From positions 37,380 through 75,559 of the forward strand of contig BMAT01013781.1 in the NCBI GenBank assembly GCA_019649035.1: a stretch of 38,180 nt of DNA, given 5' to 3'. A program made the position numbers and the translations under genes. Each line of letters opens with the position of its first letter. Within the stretch, counting starts at the first letter, position 1. Below the pieces are notes generated by a model. The model did not search any database. It was not told the origin of the DNA and worked only from the letters and a program-made list of their open reading frames with translations. Of this stretch, positions 1-11,729 are shown piece by piece. Origin of the DNA: Elysia marginata. Its lineage: Eukaryota > Mollusca > Gastropoda > Plakobranchidae.

Positions 1-287
1 TAGTTTGTTTTGTTGTCATAAATTATGGCAGCAGCCTACCTTTTTACTAATAAGATTACCTAGCAATAACTTCATAACTACAAATCGGTTCATGTTTTAC
101 AAAAAGAGACACGTGATTAGCCTGTTGGTAGTTACAGAGAAATTAGACCAAACAAGTGACCAAATTATTTCTATGCATTACTTTTACAACCTACAGCAAT
201 GGTCATTGATGCTAATCAACACAGGCAATGGTCGCCTCTACTGCTACTGCTACGGTGAAGGCACAGTATTAGATCTCACTGACATGC

Positions 288-336
<49 letters not shown>

Positions 337-2616
337 TCTCTCTCTCTTTCTCTCTCTCTGATTCTCTCTCTCCATCTCTTTTTTTTCTCTCTCTCTCATT
401 CTCTCTCTCTCTTTCTCTCTCCATCTCTTTTTCTTCTCTCTTTCTCTCTCTTTCTCTCTCCATCTCTTTTTCTTCCCCCTCTCTCTCTCTCTTTCTCTCT
501 CCATATCTTTTTCTTCTTCTCTCTCTCTTTCTCTCTCTCTGTGTCTCTGTATTTCATCTTTTTATCGATCATAAATTTGAGACATTTCAGGAAGGTCAGG
601 TGTTTCTCGTCTGTTTTGCCCTAGCATTATAATAACTTTCGATTTTGCTCATCTTATGCTTAATCCGCTCTAAGCCCTAAAATGCCGCAAGGCTATAAAA
701 ATGATTTGCTCTTATTTTGGGCCCTCTTGATCAAGATAAGCTTTGTATCTAGAGATAAGCTCAAAACAGAAAGGTCTTGGAGATTTCGAAAACATAGTTT
801 TTGGATATTAAGCTTGAAAACACTTTGCCATGTTTGTTTTCTTTAACTTTCAATTGCAATGACATAGGACTCATTTGGATAAACCTTTAAATGTGCAAGT
901 CCAATAGTGTCGACATGACTGCAGCTTCTTTTTTTTTAAAGAGTATTTTAAAATCACAAAAAAATCAAAGTTGATTGACTCTGCTATGTTCTCTCCCCTG
1001 TTTTACACTATTTGCACAAATTACTTTAGATGCACAAATAATAGCACTACGTTTACTTAAATTTGCAGATGGTTCCGTTACATAAAGCCTTACCACTCTT
1101 GAAAAATCATTAAAATATATTTAAGATTTTACTGCTAGCTGTAAGTACAATCACCTTCTCATGAATGTGATCAAAATAAAAAGCCATATGTAATTTTTCA
1201 GAATATTTCTGTTATAGATATTTAGACGGTGATTAATTGGCTATTTATATGCATTTCATATATGCTATTGTGACCTTGAAGTATCTACTTGTAAAGTTTT
1301 GAGGTTTGTTTTTTTACTGATGATGTCAAAATACATTTTCTTAACGATGGGACATATTAAGGTTATCTTATATCATATTTTAAGTTCCGGTGTTATGTCT
1401 TGAATACAACTAAATCTCTTTTTTTTTTACACTTCTCTTCTACTGAGAAGATCGCCCCTGGAATATACATTATAGTTATAAACATAGATCTTCGTATCGT
1501 ACAAAATGCTGAACAAAAAGCTCTTTCACAAGTGTTGTGCGAAGAACGCAGTTCATAGCAGTAAGGCATATCAAGATGGTCGTTTCGATGCTGAAAATAC
1601 ATAGTTAAGCTGTACTGAATTTGATTTAGGTCCAATTAACATGCAACATTAGACAGTAAGAATATGTTTCTATATCTAAAAGACAACTGTTCTAAGGTAT
1701 CGGTTGCCTCGAGTTTGTGAAATTTGCTTTTTTTTTTCCTCTGTGTATCAACATTTGTTGAAAATTCTTTGCTTTTTCTTAGCTTCAAGCTTGCGCTTCA
1801 TCGATCCTTTAATTTTCATAATAGTGTAGTCCTCATTTTATCCTGCCTTTCTTTTTATGGTGGTGGGGGAGGGGGGGGGCTTTATCGTAATATTTGAAAC
1901 ATTGTCATTTGTTTTGTGTTCGAGGTTTCTAACAATATCTTTCAAACGGAAAGAAACAGTAAGCCTTCTCATACCGCGTGAGAGAACAGAAAGTTTTATG
2001 GTGAGTTAGCTCTGATTAGTTAGCTTTATTGAAAATAGTATCGATCGCACATGATTCGATTTGGAAAGAAAAGTCCGGCAGGCTCTAGACACACCGCATA
2101 GAATGTATCTCAGTTTCGTGACTTGCGGCTTCTTTCATGAATGACCTGTTTCTTCCATTTTTATCTCCAGGATTTTTTTAACTTTCTGGTTTTTTTGTTG
2201 TTGTTTTTTTTTTGTTTGAACAGATGGTAAAAATACTAACAGGCTTCACCATTCTCGTTTTAGTTTGGTACAATTCGCTATTTTTTAGAATTTGTTGTGG
2301 TTAATGTGATAGTGATTATCTTTTGCTGTTCTAGAACTAGCTGTTGTTCATGTTTTTGTAGTGTGTTTTATGGTCACCCAAAAACAAAGGAAAATAAAAG
2401 CATCATTCTTCACAAGTACACCTACATTCATGTTGCAACATATTCCTTTCGTATATGTGTTGTTTTTTTTTTTTAGAAATTTAACAGAACTGAAAAAGTA
2501 CTTATTTTCACAGTTTGACAGCTGAATTGTGAGATTTAAACAAACTTTTTTTCGTTCACCAATACCAACCCTCTTCTCAACACCCATTTTTTTCATCGCC
2601 CCTTCCCCGTCCCCAG
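1..2616 (+). other. Intron (or upstream flank) of the nAChR gene
   Basis: This AT-rich stretch upstream of the nAChR terminal exon contains the CT-rich repeat at 293-545 and a short poly-G run near 1865-1879. I looked for an M1-M2 exon and found none, so the preceding exon is probably beyond the left edge. No other gene is visible. Confidence 0.6.
293..545. repeat. (CT)n microsatellite with a higher-order period
   Basis: This tract is almost pure pyrimidine on the plus strand: uninterrupted CT dinucleotides at first, then blocks that each begin with a CCATCTCTTTTT-like segment. The block starts are at about 372, 421, 460 and 501, giving a rough period of 39-49 bases. The Arg/Glu-rich frames that cross it on the minus strand are low-complexity artefacts. 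Confidence 0.95.
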
Positions 2617-3581
2617 GTATTTACCTTACGATTGTCATGTGTCTGACATCAGTGTCTGTGATCATGACAGTATTCGTACTCAATCTTCACCACCGAGGCC
2701 CTACGAAACAACCCGTACCAATTTGGTTGAGGCGATTGTTCTTGGGCTACGACAAGGAATCCTGCGGAAAGAAAGGCCTGGCATCACAGAAGTGTTTCAG
2801 GAAGTCTGCAGGTGATGGTTGGAATGCGTCGAGCGTCCTGAGACTGTTCTCGGGGGGACCACCAGGAGCAGACAGCCAGTACATTCTCAATAACCTAGCA
2901 TTGAAGCTGGCCCTAGAGCATCTCGCCTTGGAGTTGAAGGAGAACCTGAATTTAGATAATGGGGGCATCATACCGGAGGTCAGCATTGGGGGCAGTGGCA
3001 GTGGGGCTGGAGAATCGGAGCTCACAGCTGTCACCACGACCAGCTCGTCTCCACCGTCTGTGCGTACTGAGCAGCAAGTTCTCGATAGCAGCATCACGTC
3101 TACGCCGTCCCGGCAGGCGGACTCTATCAGCAAAGACGTTGGTGACGACAACCAAACAGACCCCCTCATGTCAACAAATGGGAAAGGTTCCGCTTCTACC
3201 TCTTTCTGCGGCAACAGCATTACTCATAGAGATCCAGTTCACCAAAACCACCACTGCTCACAGGTGCAAGATCTTCAACAGAATCAGCCATCTCAAAGAA
3301 CCCCACTTCTCGCGTACTCTTCGTCTCCGGGTGGCGGGGCGAGTAGCCAGCATGGCAGGAAGAGAAAGACCAAGTCCAAACAAAACTATGAGGACGCGCT
3401 GCAATCGCTGTCCAAGTTGCTGGAGACCCATGAGGCTGAAGAGCGTGCGTTTCAGGAGTCGCAAGACTGGAGACGCTTGGCACAGATTGTCGACAGAATC
3501 CTGTTTTTCCTTTTTCTTTTTGCTACGGTTTCTTCCACTCTTGCTGTGTTAGTGGTTGTGCCAGGGATGCAAGATTCGTGA
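2617..3581 (+). CDS. Nicotinic acetylcholine receptor subunit, terminal coding exon (partial gene)
   Basis: This is the last exon of a Cys-loop ligand-gated cation channel subunit, a postsynaptic plasma-membrane protein that assembles as a pentamer. The exon begins after a pyrimidine-rich acceptor (CCCCGTCCCCAG) with two leading bases that complete a glycine codon, and ends at TGA 3579-3581 (320 full codons). Residues 1-22 are the distal M3 helix (IYLTIVMCLTS...), followed by the conserved LNLHHRGP junction. The PVPIWLRRLFLG motif is typical of neuronal and alpha9/10-like nAChRs. A Ser/Gly/Gln-rich cytoplasmic loop of about 270 residues follows. It ends in an amphipathic MA helix (EDALQSLSKLLE...WRRLAQIVDR), then M4 (about 294-316) and a short extracellular tail. 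The ligand-binding domain, Cys loop, vicinal cysteines and M1-M2 are outside the window, so alpha versus non-alpha cannot be decided. The family call is firm; the subtype is not. Confidence 0.93.
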
Positions 3582-3862
3582 TTATTGGGCTGCGTGAAAT
3601 GTTTTTAAACTGAAAATATAATGTCAGTATTACCATTATTATAATGCGTTATCTATACCGTTGTTAACTAGCATTATTCTGAGGTAAACTTCATAAAGAA
3701 TATTATGTAATAATGACATTTTTAACTTTTATTATTATGCTCTTTAAATTATACTTATAAAACTTTTCTGACATTGGCCCAATAGCCATTTGTTTATCGT
3801 ATTGATTTTTACTACTATTCAATTTCGATTCAAAGTCTTGCATCAATACAATTAATTGAAAA

Positions 3863-3868
3863 AATAAA
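3863..3868 (+). terminator. Candidate polyadenylation signal of the nAChR gene
   Basis: AATAAA lies about 280 bases downstream of the nAChR stop codon, in AT-rich DNA that would be the 3' UTR. It is the closest canonical hexamer I noticed downstream of the stop. A single hexamer in AT-rich sequence is weak evidence. Confidence 0.4.
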
Positions 3869-3881
3869 ATGTAATATAATC

Positions 3882-4422
3882 TAGCGTATAAATAGGTCTA
3901 ACCTTCAAAAATGTCGACAGCTTGACAAGTACGGTTGTTTTGCATGCTAAGTTTAGATAGCGTCCAAAAGCTCAGGTGTCCGAAAACACGTTTCGTTTTC
4001 TTAGATTACAAACATTTTCACGTCTTTTAATCTTAAGCACTTTGATGCAAGATTCAGGCATAATTACTTGTCCATTGTTTTTCTTTTCTCTCTATATATA
4101 TTTTATAAAATGTAATAATATTTTTTACCTCTATATAGCTCATCATCACCTTTTTATCATAAATATGTAATACTCGATGAGTTATGACTTAATGCACGTT
4201 GGTAATTTAGGTATTGCAAAATTTATTCTTAAATTTTGGAAACAATCACACACATTTATGGTTTTAATGTCAGAACAAATATTTTTTATCTTCTATACCC
4301 TCTTTATCAAAATATATGAGGTTCTGAAGCGTCGATTCAGGTTTTTAATTGGGCTGATTCGGCACCTTATAACATGGAACATTTGTTTGTTAAGACAACG
4401 CATCAAGTTGCCTTAGATCCAT
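3882..4422. other. AT-rich intergenic DNA, nothing recognised
   Basis: Short open frames occur here by chance. None resembles a known family and no repeat was recognised. Confidence 0.5.
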
Positions 4423-4641
4423 TAGAGACCTTTAGCACACGCGCCGTGTCTCAATACGCGTACGTGAAAATCGGGAAAGCAGGTTGAGAAACTATAAAAA
4501 TAATGAAACCAGTTTCTAAAAATAGAACGTGTGTGGGTCTATTTTTAGAAACTGGTTTCATTATTTTTATAGTTTCTCAATCTGCTTTCCCGATTTTCAC
4601 GTACGCGTGGTGAGACACGGTGCGTGTGCTAAAGGTCTCTA
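4423..4641. mobile_element. Foldback MITE, near-perfect palindrome with TA ends
   Basis: Two 103-base arms (4423-4525 and 4539-4641) are reverse complements with about four mismatches, separated by a 13-base spacer. The outer ends read TA-GAGACCTTTAGCACAC and its mirror image, GTGTGCTAAAGGTCTC-TA. This suggests a TA target duplication, as made by Tc1/mariner or pogo-type transposases. There is no coding capacity. If transcribed, it would fold into a long hairpin. Confidence 0.85.
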
Positions 4642-5819
4642 TTATTTAAAGTGTAACGCTGTGTATATAAAATTTATATGTTGATAGTTCTCCGCAGCTC
4701 TTTTCATGAAACTCTAAAGAGCAGAGAACGATACTCAGTTATTTCTACAATTGTGCTTTTACTTTTTCCATAATTAGTATGATATTGAAAAATTGTATTT
4801 GATTTAAGTCTTACCTCGTCTTTCTCTTTCCACATCTTTACAATCATCTTCATTGTTTAATATCATGCACGTACAGTTTCATCCTTTGTTTCTCTATAGA
4901 CCAATCATAGCGAATATATAAATCATACATTAATTTGTGAAATAAACACTATCAATCAATGATGTTACATCTATAATAGGCCTGTCTCAAAGTTCTGATA
5001 ATATATTGAGTTTTTTTGTATTTTATTAAGTATTTTGGGGCAGATATATTGAAAGCTTGTGAAGATAACAGTTTTAAATTGCAACACAGCATTGTAAAAT
5101 GATAAGCATTATCAGGAATACACAGTATTGCTCAGCGTCTAGTTACTTAAGATTTTACATGTATGACCCTTTTTTTTATTATTTTCAATGTAAATTTTAC
5201 GCCTAAGTAAGGCGCGATTCCTTAGGTGTATAAGATGAGATGGCATGTTTCTTCCAGGAAAAAAGAAAAAAAGTAAAATCCCAAGCGACCGCGACTTACT
5301 GAAAAACCAAAGAAAGCCAACACACTTAAAAACCCATTAAGATTTTCTTTTTTTCGTAATGATGAACTGTTAAAATGCAGTTACCAATTCTATGCATTAT
5401 TAATTTTTTCTTCCATTTCTCAAAAGGCATTTCTCATGAGTTGAAACTTTGCACAATATTGAACTATTTTCAATTCTTTACGTTTGGGAAAGAAGATAAC
5501 TTTGATTGGTTACTATAAATAAACTTTCTCCATAAAACATCGATGCCCCGCTCTTGTTGGTTTTCCCATTACTGTTTTCATTTAGATCTATACAGTTTTT
5601 CCTTTCAAAGTATTCTAACAGCATTGTTGTTAAATCATATATCACTGACCAGTTGTATATATATGAAACCAATATCTTTTAGTCGTGATACTTTTACAAC
5701 AGTTCTTAATCCACTCTTTTACTATAATTACATTCCTAACCAAAGTGAATATGGTCGATTAGAAGATTTAGCTTTTTACTTAAATTTTTAGCATGAAAAT
5801 TCCGATGCCGTGTCGGTTG
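4642..5819. other. AT-rich intergenic DNA, nothing recognised
   Basis: No gene-like frame, RNA gene or repeat was recognised between the foldback element and the Cys-rich fragments further right. Confidence 0.5.
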
Positions 5820-5943
5820 TTAATAATTACCTTTTTGTAAAGGTTTTAATCTAGATCTCTCGTATACATCATTAAACAATAATCTCTTCCTGCCTTCCTT
5901 TTTGCAGATAGCGCACCTCTTTGTGTGGCACAACTGAAATTGT
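5820..5943 (-). pseudogene. Transposase Cys-rich tail fragment (piggyBac-like?), copy 1
   Basis: On the minus strand a frame reads HTKRCAICKKEGRKRLLF..., followed by a segment ending SRLKPLQKGNY. The CxxC-K-x-G start and the S-x-x-KPL motif resemble the cysteine-rich C-terminal tail of piggyBac-type transposases. It is the mirror image of copy 2 at 5988-6120. Only the tail is visible and there is no catalytic core. The family is an inference. Confidence 0.4.
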
Positions 5944-6032
5944 AGATTGCGCACATCTTTGATTAACACGTTTTTTTTTCCTATTTTGTCACACAAAGAG
6001 ATGCGCAATCTGCATAAAAGGAAGGCAGAATA
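5889..6032. repeat. Inverted repeat, arms of about 45 bases
   Basis: The left arm (about 5889-5935, TGCCTTCCTTTTTGCAGAT...) and right arm (about 5990-6032) are reverse complements with a few mismatches, around a spacer of about 55 bases. The spacer holds a third related piece (TAGATTGCGCACATCTTTG). The arms are the two tail fragments placed head to head. Confidence 0.7.
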
Positions 6033-6120
6033 AAATTAGTGTTTCATAAGATACACAAGAGATTTAGGTCAAAACCATTGTGCATTCCATACAAAGACTG
6101 TAAAAATACCCTTGAGAGAC
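5988..6120 (+). pseudogene. Transposase Cys-rich tail fragment (piggyBac-like?), copy 2
   Basis: A plus-strand frame starts HTKRCAIC and, after a frameshift, continues LVFHKIHKRFRSKPLCIP with a following YKDC. This extends copy 1: the C-x-x-C, PLC and DC positions match the Cys pattern expected of a piggyBac-type tail. About 45 bases at its start form an inverted repeat with 5889-5935. It is frameshifted and interrupted, so it is not functional. Confidence 0.4.
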
Positions 6121-7451
6121 GTACAGCACAGTTGCCCACAGCGATTAGTGTGTTTCAAAAGATACTACTACACGTTATTTTGCTCATAACACCGTTTATT
6201 TTTTTTTCATCTGTGCGGCGGAGTTGCGTTAAAATCTTACGATTAAGTCCCATTTTTTGTGGCTCTGCAAAATGAGACGAAAATATGCGTTTCGTTTTTG
6301 GAAGGGCATATGTTTCCCGTAATTCAATTTTTATAATAAAAAAAAATTGCGTAAAAGACAAACGGATGTGGCTGACTGTGCAAAAATTAATTAAATCAGA
6401 TGAGAAACAAAGAAGTTATTGTTGAGACAGGCACATTTTTTTCAATTGAAAGGAACTATAAAATGGTTCTTTCTATGTTAGTCTCCCAAAAGTCCCAGAA
6501 AAGTCTCCAATTAGCTCCCTTTCTAAACTATCTTTCGCTTCCATATCTACACTGACTCACCAGTTGTCTCTCGATGCCACGAATGGTTTGTTTGTCCCAG
6601 TCACTTCCTTTCATTCATTGAGCAATACCTCCTCTGGGGAAATCTCGGCGCTGACTCGTTGCCAATATCGGCCAAAGCCACGCATTAGCAGGGAGATCAT
6701 TCCAACTCTCCTGCGGTACTGAACAGGTGTCAGTTATTCGTGTTGGAGCGAATTAAGATCGCATTAGGCAAGAAAAGTAAAAAGAATATAGATCTACATC
6801 TATATTTTTTAATGTCAAGGATAAATTTTTTTGTATCAGACTCACATTTCTACAAAAACTCTAAAAAGTTACAAAAAAAAAATTAAAAAATATTTACTGT
6901 GCCTTTGCAAGCATGAATCAGCTATAGAAAAGGAAAGGTTATATTTTTCCAAGCAAGCAAATGGAAGAAAAATTTGTCAGAAGAACCGCACGTAAATACG
7001 TAAATATGCTAGGTCATAATAAAGTCTCAGAAAGAAGTAAATGGATCCATAACCTACAACTAGATAAAAATGAATCGCTTATTACATTAGTTTATTTTAA
7101 TTGAACTTTTATTGTCCCTGAAATTCCGTCATATCACAGTGTGTCTAGAAATATATTATGCCTTTCTTTGAATTTAAAAAAATGCTGACAAAATATTGCC
7201 TAACATAATTATTGGCTTTATGTATAATAATAATAAGGATGCAATAGATTGTACAAATATCTTTGATAAAGCAATTTAGCTTAAAAATCCACACTAGTCA
7301 TTGATCAATTATTTTTTTTAGGATTAAAAATCTGTCAAAATGCCCTTCGTGCTCCAAAAGATGCCATGGAATGGTTCTGACCTAATGTGGAGTTGTGTAT
7401 TAAAAAAGGTCTTTAGAGCTTTTTTAAAAAGTTACGTAACATTTTTCCCTA
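6121..7451. other. Intergenic DNA with one GC-richer patch
   Basis: Most of this is AT-rich and unrecognised. The part at about 6475-6745 is noticeably more GC-rich than its surroundings and reads openly for a stretch on the minus strand, but it matches nothing I can name. See the findings. Confidence 0.4.
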
Positions 7452-7678
7452 TCGTTCTAGAGAAGAGTACGCAATCTGCAAGAAGAAACGCGGAAGAGCT
7501 TGTGTTTCCAAGCTGTGATGTAGATTTAGATCATAACCATTGCAGGCAATTATTTGTCGTGATGCGCATGTCAAAACTCAAAGCTAAAAAAAAAAGAACA
7601 GGATGTGCACACTTTGTATTCAGGAAGAACATTGAGTCTTTCCGACTTTTCTTGTTTGGAAAGAGTAAGAAGATGTAG
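7452..7678 (+). pseudogene. Transposase Cys-rich tail fragment, copy 3
   Basis: TACGCAATCTGCAAGAAGAAACG and the downstream TAGATTTAGATCATAACCATTGCA match the same positions in copy 2, with scattered substitutions. In one frame the start reads YAICKKKRGRACVSKL, followed by a stop and CRFRS. A second Cys pair (CTLC) follows. This is a third decayed copy of the same unit. Confidence 0.35.
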
Positions 7679-7679
7679 A

Positions 7680-8523
7680 TCTTTACCACTACCAGTTAAT
7701 GTTATTTTGAGTGAACTCGCTAACAACTACTTTTTAAGGATTTAATTAAGTGTTCTATAGGCTGTTTAAATTTTATAAATACTTGGGCGTTTTTAGGATG
7801 AGTTTCTGTTTTCCTCTTTGAAAACAAGCATGACGCAATTTATGTAAGGGCATGATTTTCCAACGTCATCCATGCTGTTACTAATTTTTTTTTAATTGTT
7901 ATATCTATTTCAATGACAGAGTTGTGTTAATTTTTTTATAACTTATCTTACAGCAACGTGTCCATAACAAATTATTAAGTCGATAGTAATCTTTTCAACC
8001 TAAAAACGTCAATTTTTGACGCATATTGCTGTAAAATATTTGAAAAACTAAAAGATAAAATGGTATACGTAATAGTAACAAGGAAATTAGTAAAGATCTA
8101 TGATTACCACACGGATAACATTGAAAAAGATAGGCCAATGTAGCTTTGACAAATTAGATAATGTCTGCTTGCAAAGAACGAGAACTTTATATGAAGCAAC
8201 AGAAAAGTTATTAAAAAAAACTTAGGGCTGTTTCAAACACCTGGATTGTTCTAAAGACTAGGACTTAGGTCGCCAAACTCAACAGGCCTATCAGCTTTCA
8301 ATGTAAATAACCGACACACGAGAGTTGTGATATATATAATTATGATCATTGTTGTTTTTTAGATGTATTTTATAGTTAGGACAAGTTCGAACTCAACAAG
8401 TACTGTGCTGTTATGGACCAGCTCCAAAAAGTTTTTAAGTGAGATACGGGGTTTGTCGCATCCACTCATGGTGACGTTTCTAGCCTGTACAACGGCCTAG
8501 GCTAAAATCCCACCTCGAGATAA
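7680..8523. other. AT-rich intergenic DNA, nothing recognised
   Basis: No gene-like frame or repeat was recognised upstream of the LINE fragment. Confidence 0.5.
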
Positions 8524-9150
8524 CTAATTCCCTTTGTGCTAAATAGGAGGTTAAAAGGAGACAAAATCACAAAAAAAAATACAAAACTCAAACTCTATAA
8601 AGCACTGGTGAAGTCAGTTCTTATCTATAACTGCGGAACATAGGCACTTACACAATCACAAGAAGAAAGACTTAACGCGTTCCAAAGAAAACAACTAAAG
8701 AAAGTACTCAACATCAAGTACCCCGTGAAATTAACAAATTCATCTCTGTACAATAAGTGCAATGAACGCCCTCTCTCAATATTTATTCTTGAAAGTCGTT
8801 GGCGCCTTTTCGGTCATATATTGAGACGAGACAGCCAAATTCCCGCTTATCAAACAATGAGCGGATATTTCGTGACGGAACGCAGCAAATTTAAAGGACG
8901 TCCACTAACAACACTCCCTGTCGTCCTAAACCAAGACCTTTCCCGAATCATAAACAGAAACTTGCAACTGAAAAGCAGCCACGACCTAGAGCACCTGAGA
9001 TCTATAGCACACACAGACTACTTTAGTCTGTGATAGCACAGCAGAGAGACGAGTGGACCAAGCTTACAGCGAGGATTCGAGAAGCAGCCGAGGCGTCCCA
9101 GTCGGAGCACTGAGATGCGAAAGGCCCTAAGTCAAGTAAGTCAAGTAAAT
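8524..9150 (+). pseudogene. 5'-truncated LINE: C-terminal reverse transcriptase tail
   Basis: One plus-strand frame runs from 8524 and reads KLYKALVKSVLIYNCGT, then TAG (8641-8643) where a Trp is usual, then ALTQSQEERLNAFQRKQL and a SRWRLFGHILRRD motif. This is the usual region after the polymerase palm of non-LTR retrotransposon reverse transcriptases. A frameshift near 9031 is followed by the expected end, WTKLTARIREAAEASQSE, with a stop at 9111-9113. The 3' end carries two 9-base tandem units (AAGTCAAGT, 9129-9146), a typical LINE tail. It is truncated at the 5' end and inactive. Confidence 0.85.
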
Positions 9151-9154
9151 AGGA

Positions 9155-11618
9155 GGAGAACTCGATATTGGTGATTGTATATCTTTCCTTAATTGGAATA
9201 AAAGTCCAAGTCGTTCCTTCTTGTATGTTTCGAGCAGAAAATCTGGTGTAAATCTTGGTGATATTAAGCAGTTTACACACAAGTTCTCGCCTCTAAAGAC
9301 ATAAAGGCTTATATGTTGTAGATTTCACATTTTAAGAATTTACAAATACTTGCTTAAAATTAGCTCCGAGTCTGATCACGGTTTTATTTTACAAACCCAA
9401 GCCCCGCCTAAATCATATGCTTTATGTAAATCTATGCCTCTTGATTACCCAATACACCACTTCTTAGCCTATAAACACAATCACTTTAGATAAGAATTGT
9501 TATATTACTCAAAATATTGAAGTTAATTTAAGAAAATAAAGGAATTGGAATTATTAATTTTACCAATATTTTTTTTAAATGCTCATATAAACAGAGTTTA
9601 AGTAAAAGGCTATAAGTTACAAGCTGATATAATTTTATGTCTCGCAATTGGTCCTGATGAGATGGATATCAAAATTTCACATTACATGGTGGTGTGAGAA
9701 ATTGTTTGTTTCTTAGCTTTCTAACATCAAACTATATGAACTTATCAAGGTTTTAAGGAAAAATATCACATTTGCTCATATAAAATGTAGAAAAACAGCG
9801 GGAGAAATCTACCGTTGTAAGGTATTTTCTCACAAAAAAAAAATTTACAACATCCGATTGATTTAGAGTGGTAGTAAGAAACAATGCATCTAAAGGAGAC
9901 GGATTTAAGTTTTAGTCAGACTAAGCCTTGCCATTAATTATATTTTACATTGAAGAGTAGAAGGGAAACACAGTAAGCCTAAAGTTTTAGCTTGTGATGC
10001 TTGCTAGATTGACATACCTAGGCCTATTGATTAAATCATTAACATGTGCTTTTTTCACTCTTTAAAAAAAATTTCTTGATGAAGTCATGTTTCTATGACA
10101 TTGAACAGGATAGAGACAAATATGAAAACATTTTTACAAAGAGATACGTTTTAAAACAAAACGGTTGCTGCATTATACAACGAACTATTTGAGGAGGTGT
10201 CAAGTATGGTTTATTCATTGTGAACACAATTAGTGATCCGATTAGATGCAGTATTACATTTTTATTAAAAGGTCATAAATGTTTGAGAAGAAAAAAAAAA
10301 CATGCATACACAGTACTTAAAGCTGTACGTATTAGCTGTCAGTAATGTTTATTAGTTAAAGATAAGTAGGTTTTCTGAAATATGAAAAATATTACATTTA
10401 AAAAATTATATTTCTTAAACAAATATCTACGATCAGTATTGCAAAATGAGTTTAGTAGCTTTGATTGTGGCCTATTCTGTTATAGATCTGTGACAAACAG
10501 TAATGTGTCTTTAAAATGCTGTATTGTTTTTTGTCCCTTTGAAATTTTTACTGCATAAGTTATTTTGAACCTATGGGAACATTGATTAACTTTGATTCAT
10601 CTGTTATTGTTTCATCTGAATACATTACAAAAAAGCCCAAACAAAACAAAATGAGTACTTTGATTATAGTTATTCAGCGAATATTTGAATTATACAGGTC
10701 CTAATTATATGGACTCAATAGCAGGTTAACATCTTTAGCATAATATGTTGAGTAATTTTGTATAACAGAAGCTTTTTAAGGAAGAAAAATACCTCATGGT
10801 AACAAAATGTCTTGCAACAAGGGCAAATGAGTTGGAAGTTGGACACTCCGATATATGAAAAAAGCCTTTTAAAGGTGTTTTATTTTCTTATTTGTTATAC
10901 GTTTACAAAAAATCAATATCTATATTCCAATTATTTCATAAATTTGTTATGTTTTAGAGAGAATGAAAAATAATTCTTTTTTTGTAATAGAAGCGCTTAA
11001 AATATAAAATTTGCAACAGCTTTCTCATTCACCCCGGTCAAGAGACGTATGAATGACTTAATTTATGAAAATTAACATTGATTTCCTACAAAGGCATTAG
11101 ATAACTAACTTTTATCTACACATGGTACATGATTAAACTCGATTCAAAGACTATGAAAGAGAATGTTTTGTGTCATGGAAAAATAATCTCTTTTCCTATT
11201 TGTAAGGAGTGTAGAAAAGACACTTTTAAAGTCACTCTTAGTTAGAAAAATAGAACACTATCAGTATTTCAAAAACCAGAGAGTAAGTTGGATAAAAAAT
11301 AAATTAAAAATAACAATAAGTATATACAGAGATTCCTTCTTATTTCAAAATAATACCTATGTCACGACAAAACAAAGATAGGACTTGGCTATTGCATATG
11401 TAGTTTAATACAGCTATAAAACGTTTTGACAAAATGATCGTGTACAAAAATCTTCTTTGCATGAAATATAAAGGTTCATCCAAGGAACAGGAAGGATCAT
11501 CACATCATTTTCCTTCATTAAGATACAAATGGTTGCTTCATTTCTAAGAACTATATGAGAATGAACAAAAACGCATTTGTTGTTTGTGTGAAAAACAGCT
11601 GTATGCCTACACTATAGA
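9155..11618. other. AT-rich intergenic DNA, nothing recognised
   Basis: About 2.5 kb with frequent stops in every frame. No gene, RNA gene or clear repeat was recognised. Confidence 0.55.
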
Positions 11619-11644
11619 TACCGTATTGCAGAGGTTGATAAACA

Positions 11645-11650
11645 TTTATT
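11645..11650 (-). terminator. Polyadenylation signal of FRRS1
   Basis: AATAAA on the minus strand (TTTATT on plus) lies 80 bases after the FRRS1 stop codon. It predicts a short 3' UTR ending near 11620-11635. Confidence 0.65.
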
Positions 11651-11729
11651 GAACAAACTTAGAACAATTGTTAAGTATTTACAGCAATGAGACTTGTATT
11701 ATTGCAAACAGCACATACCAAACATAAAC

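Noticed and set aside
250-504. Arg/Glu-rich minus-strand frames
   Set aside because: Direct translation of the CT microsatellite; no independent coding signal.
2747-3220. Frames of 60-197 codons overlapping the nAChR exon on both strands
   Set aside because: Shadows of the GC-richer nAChR coding sequence; none resembles a protein family.
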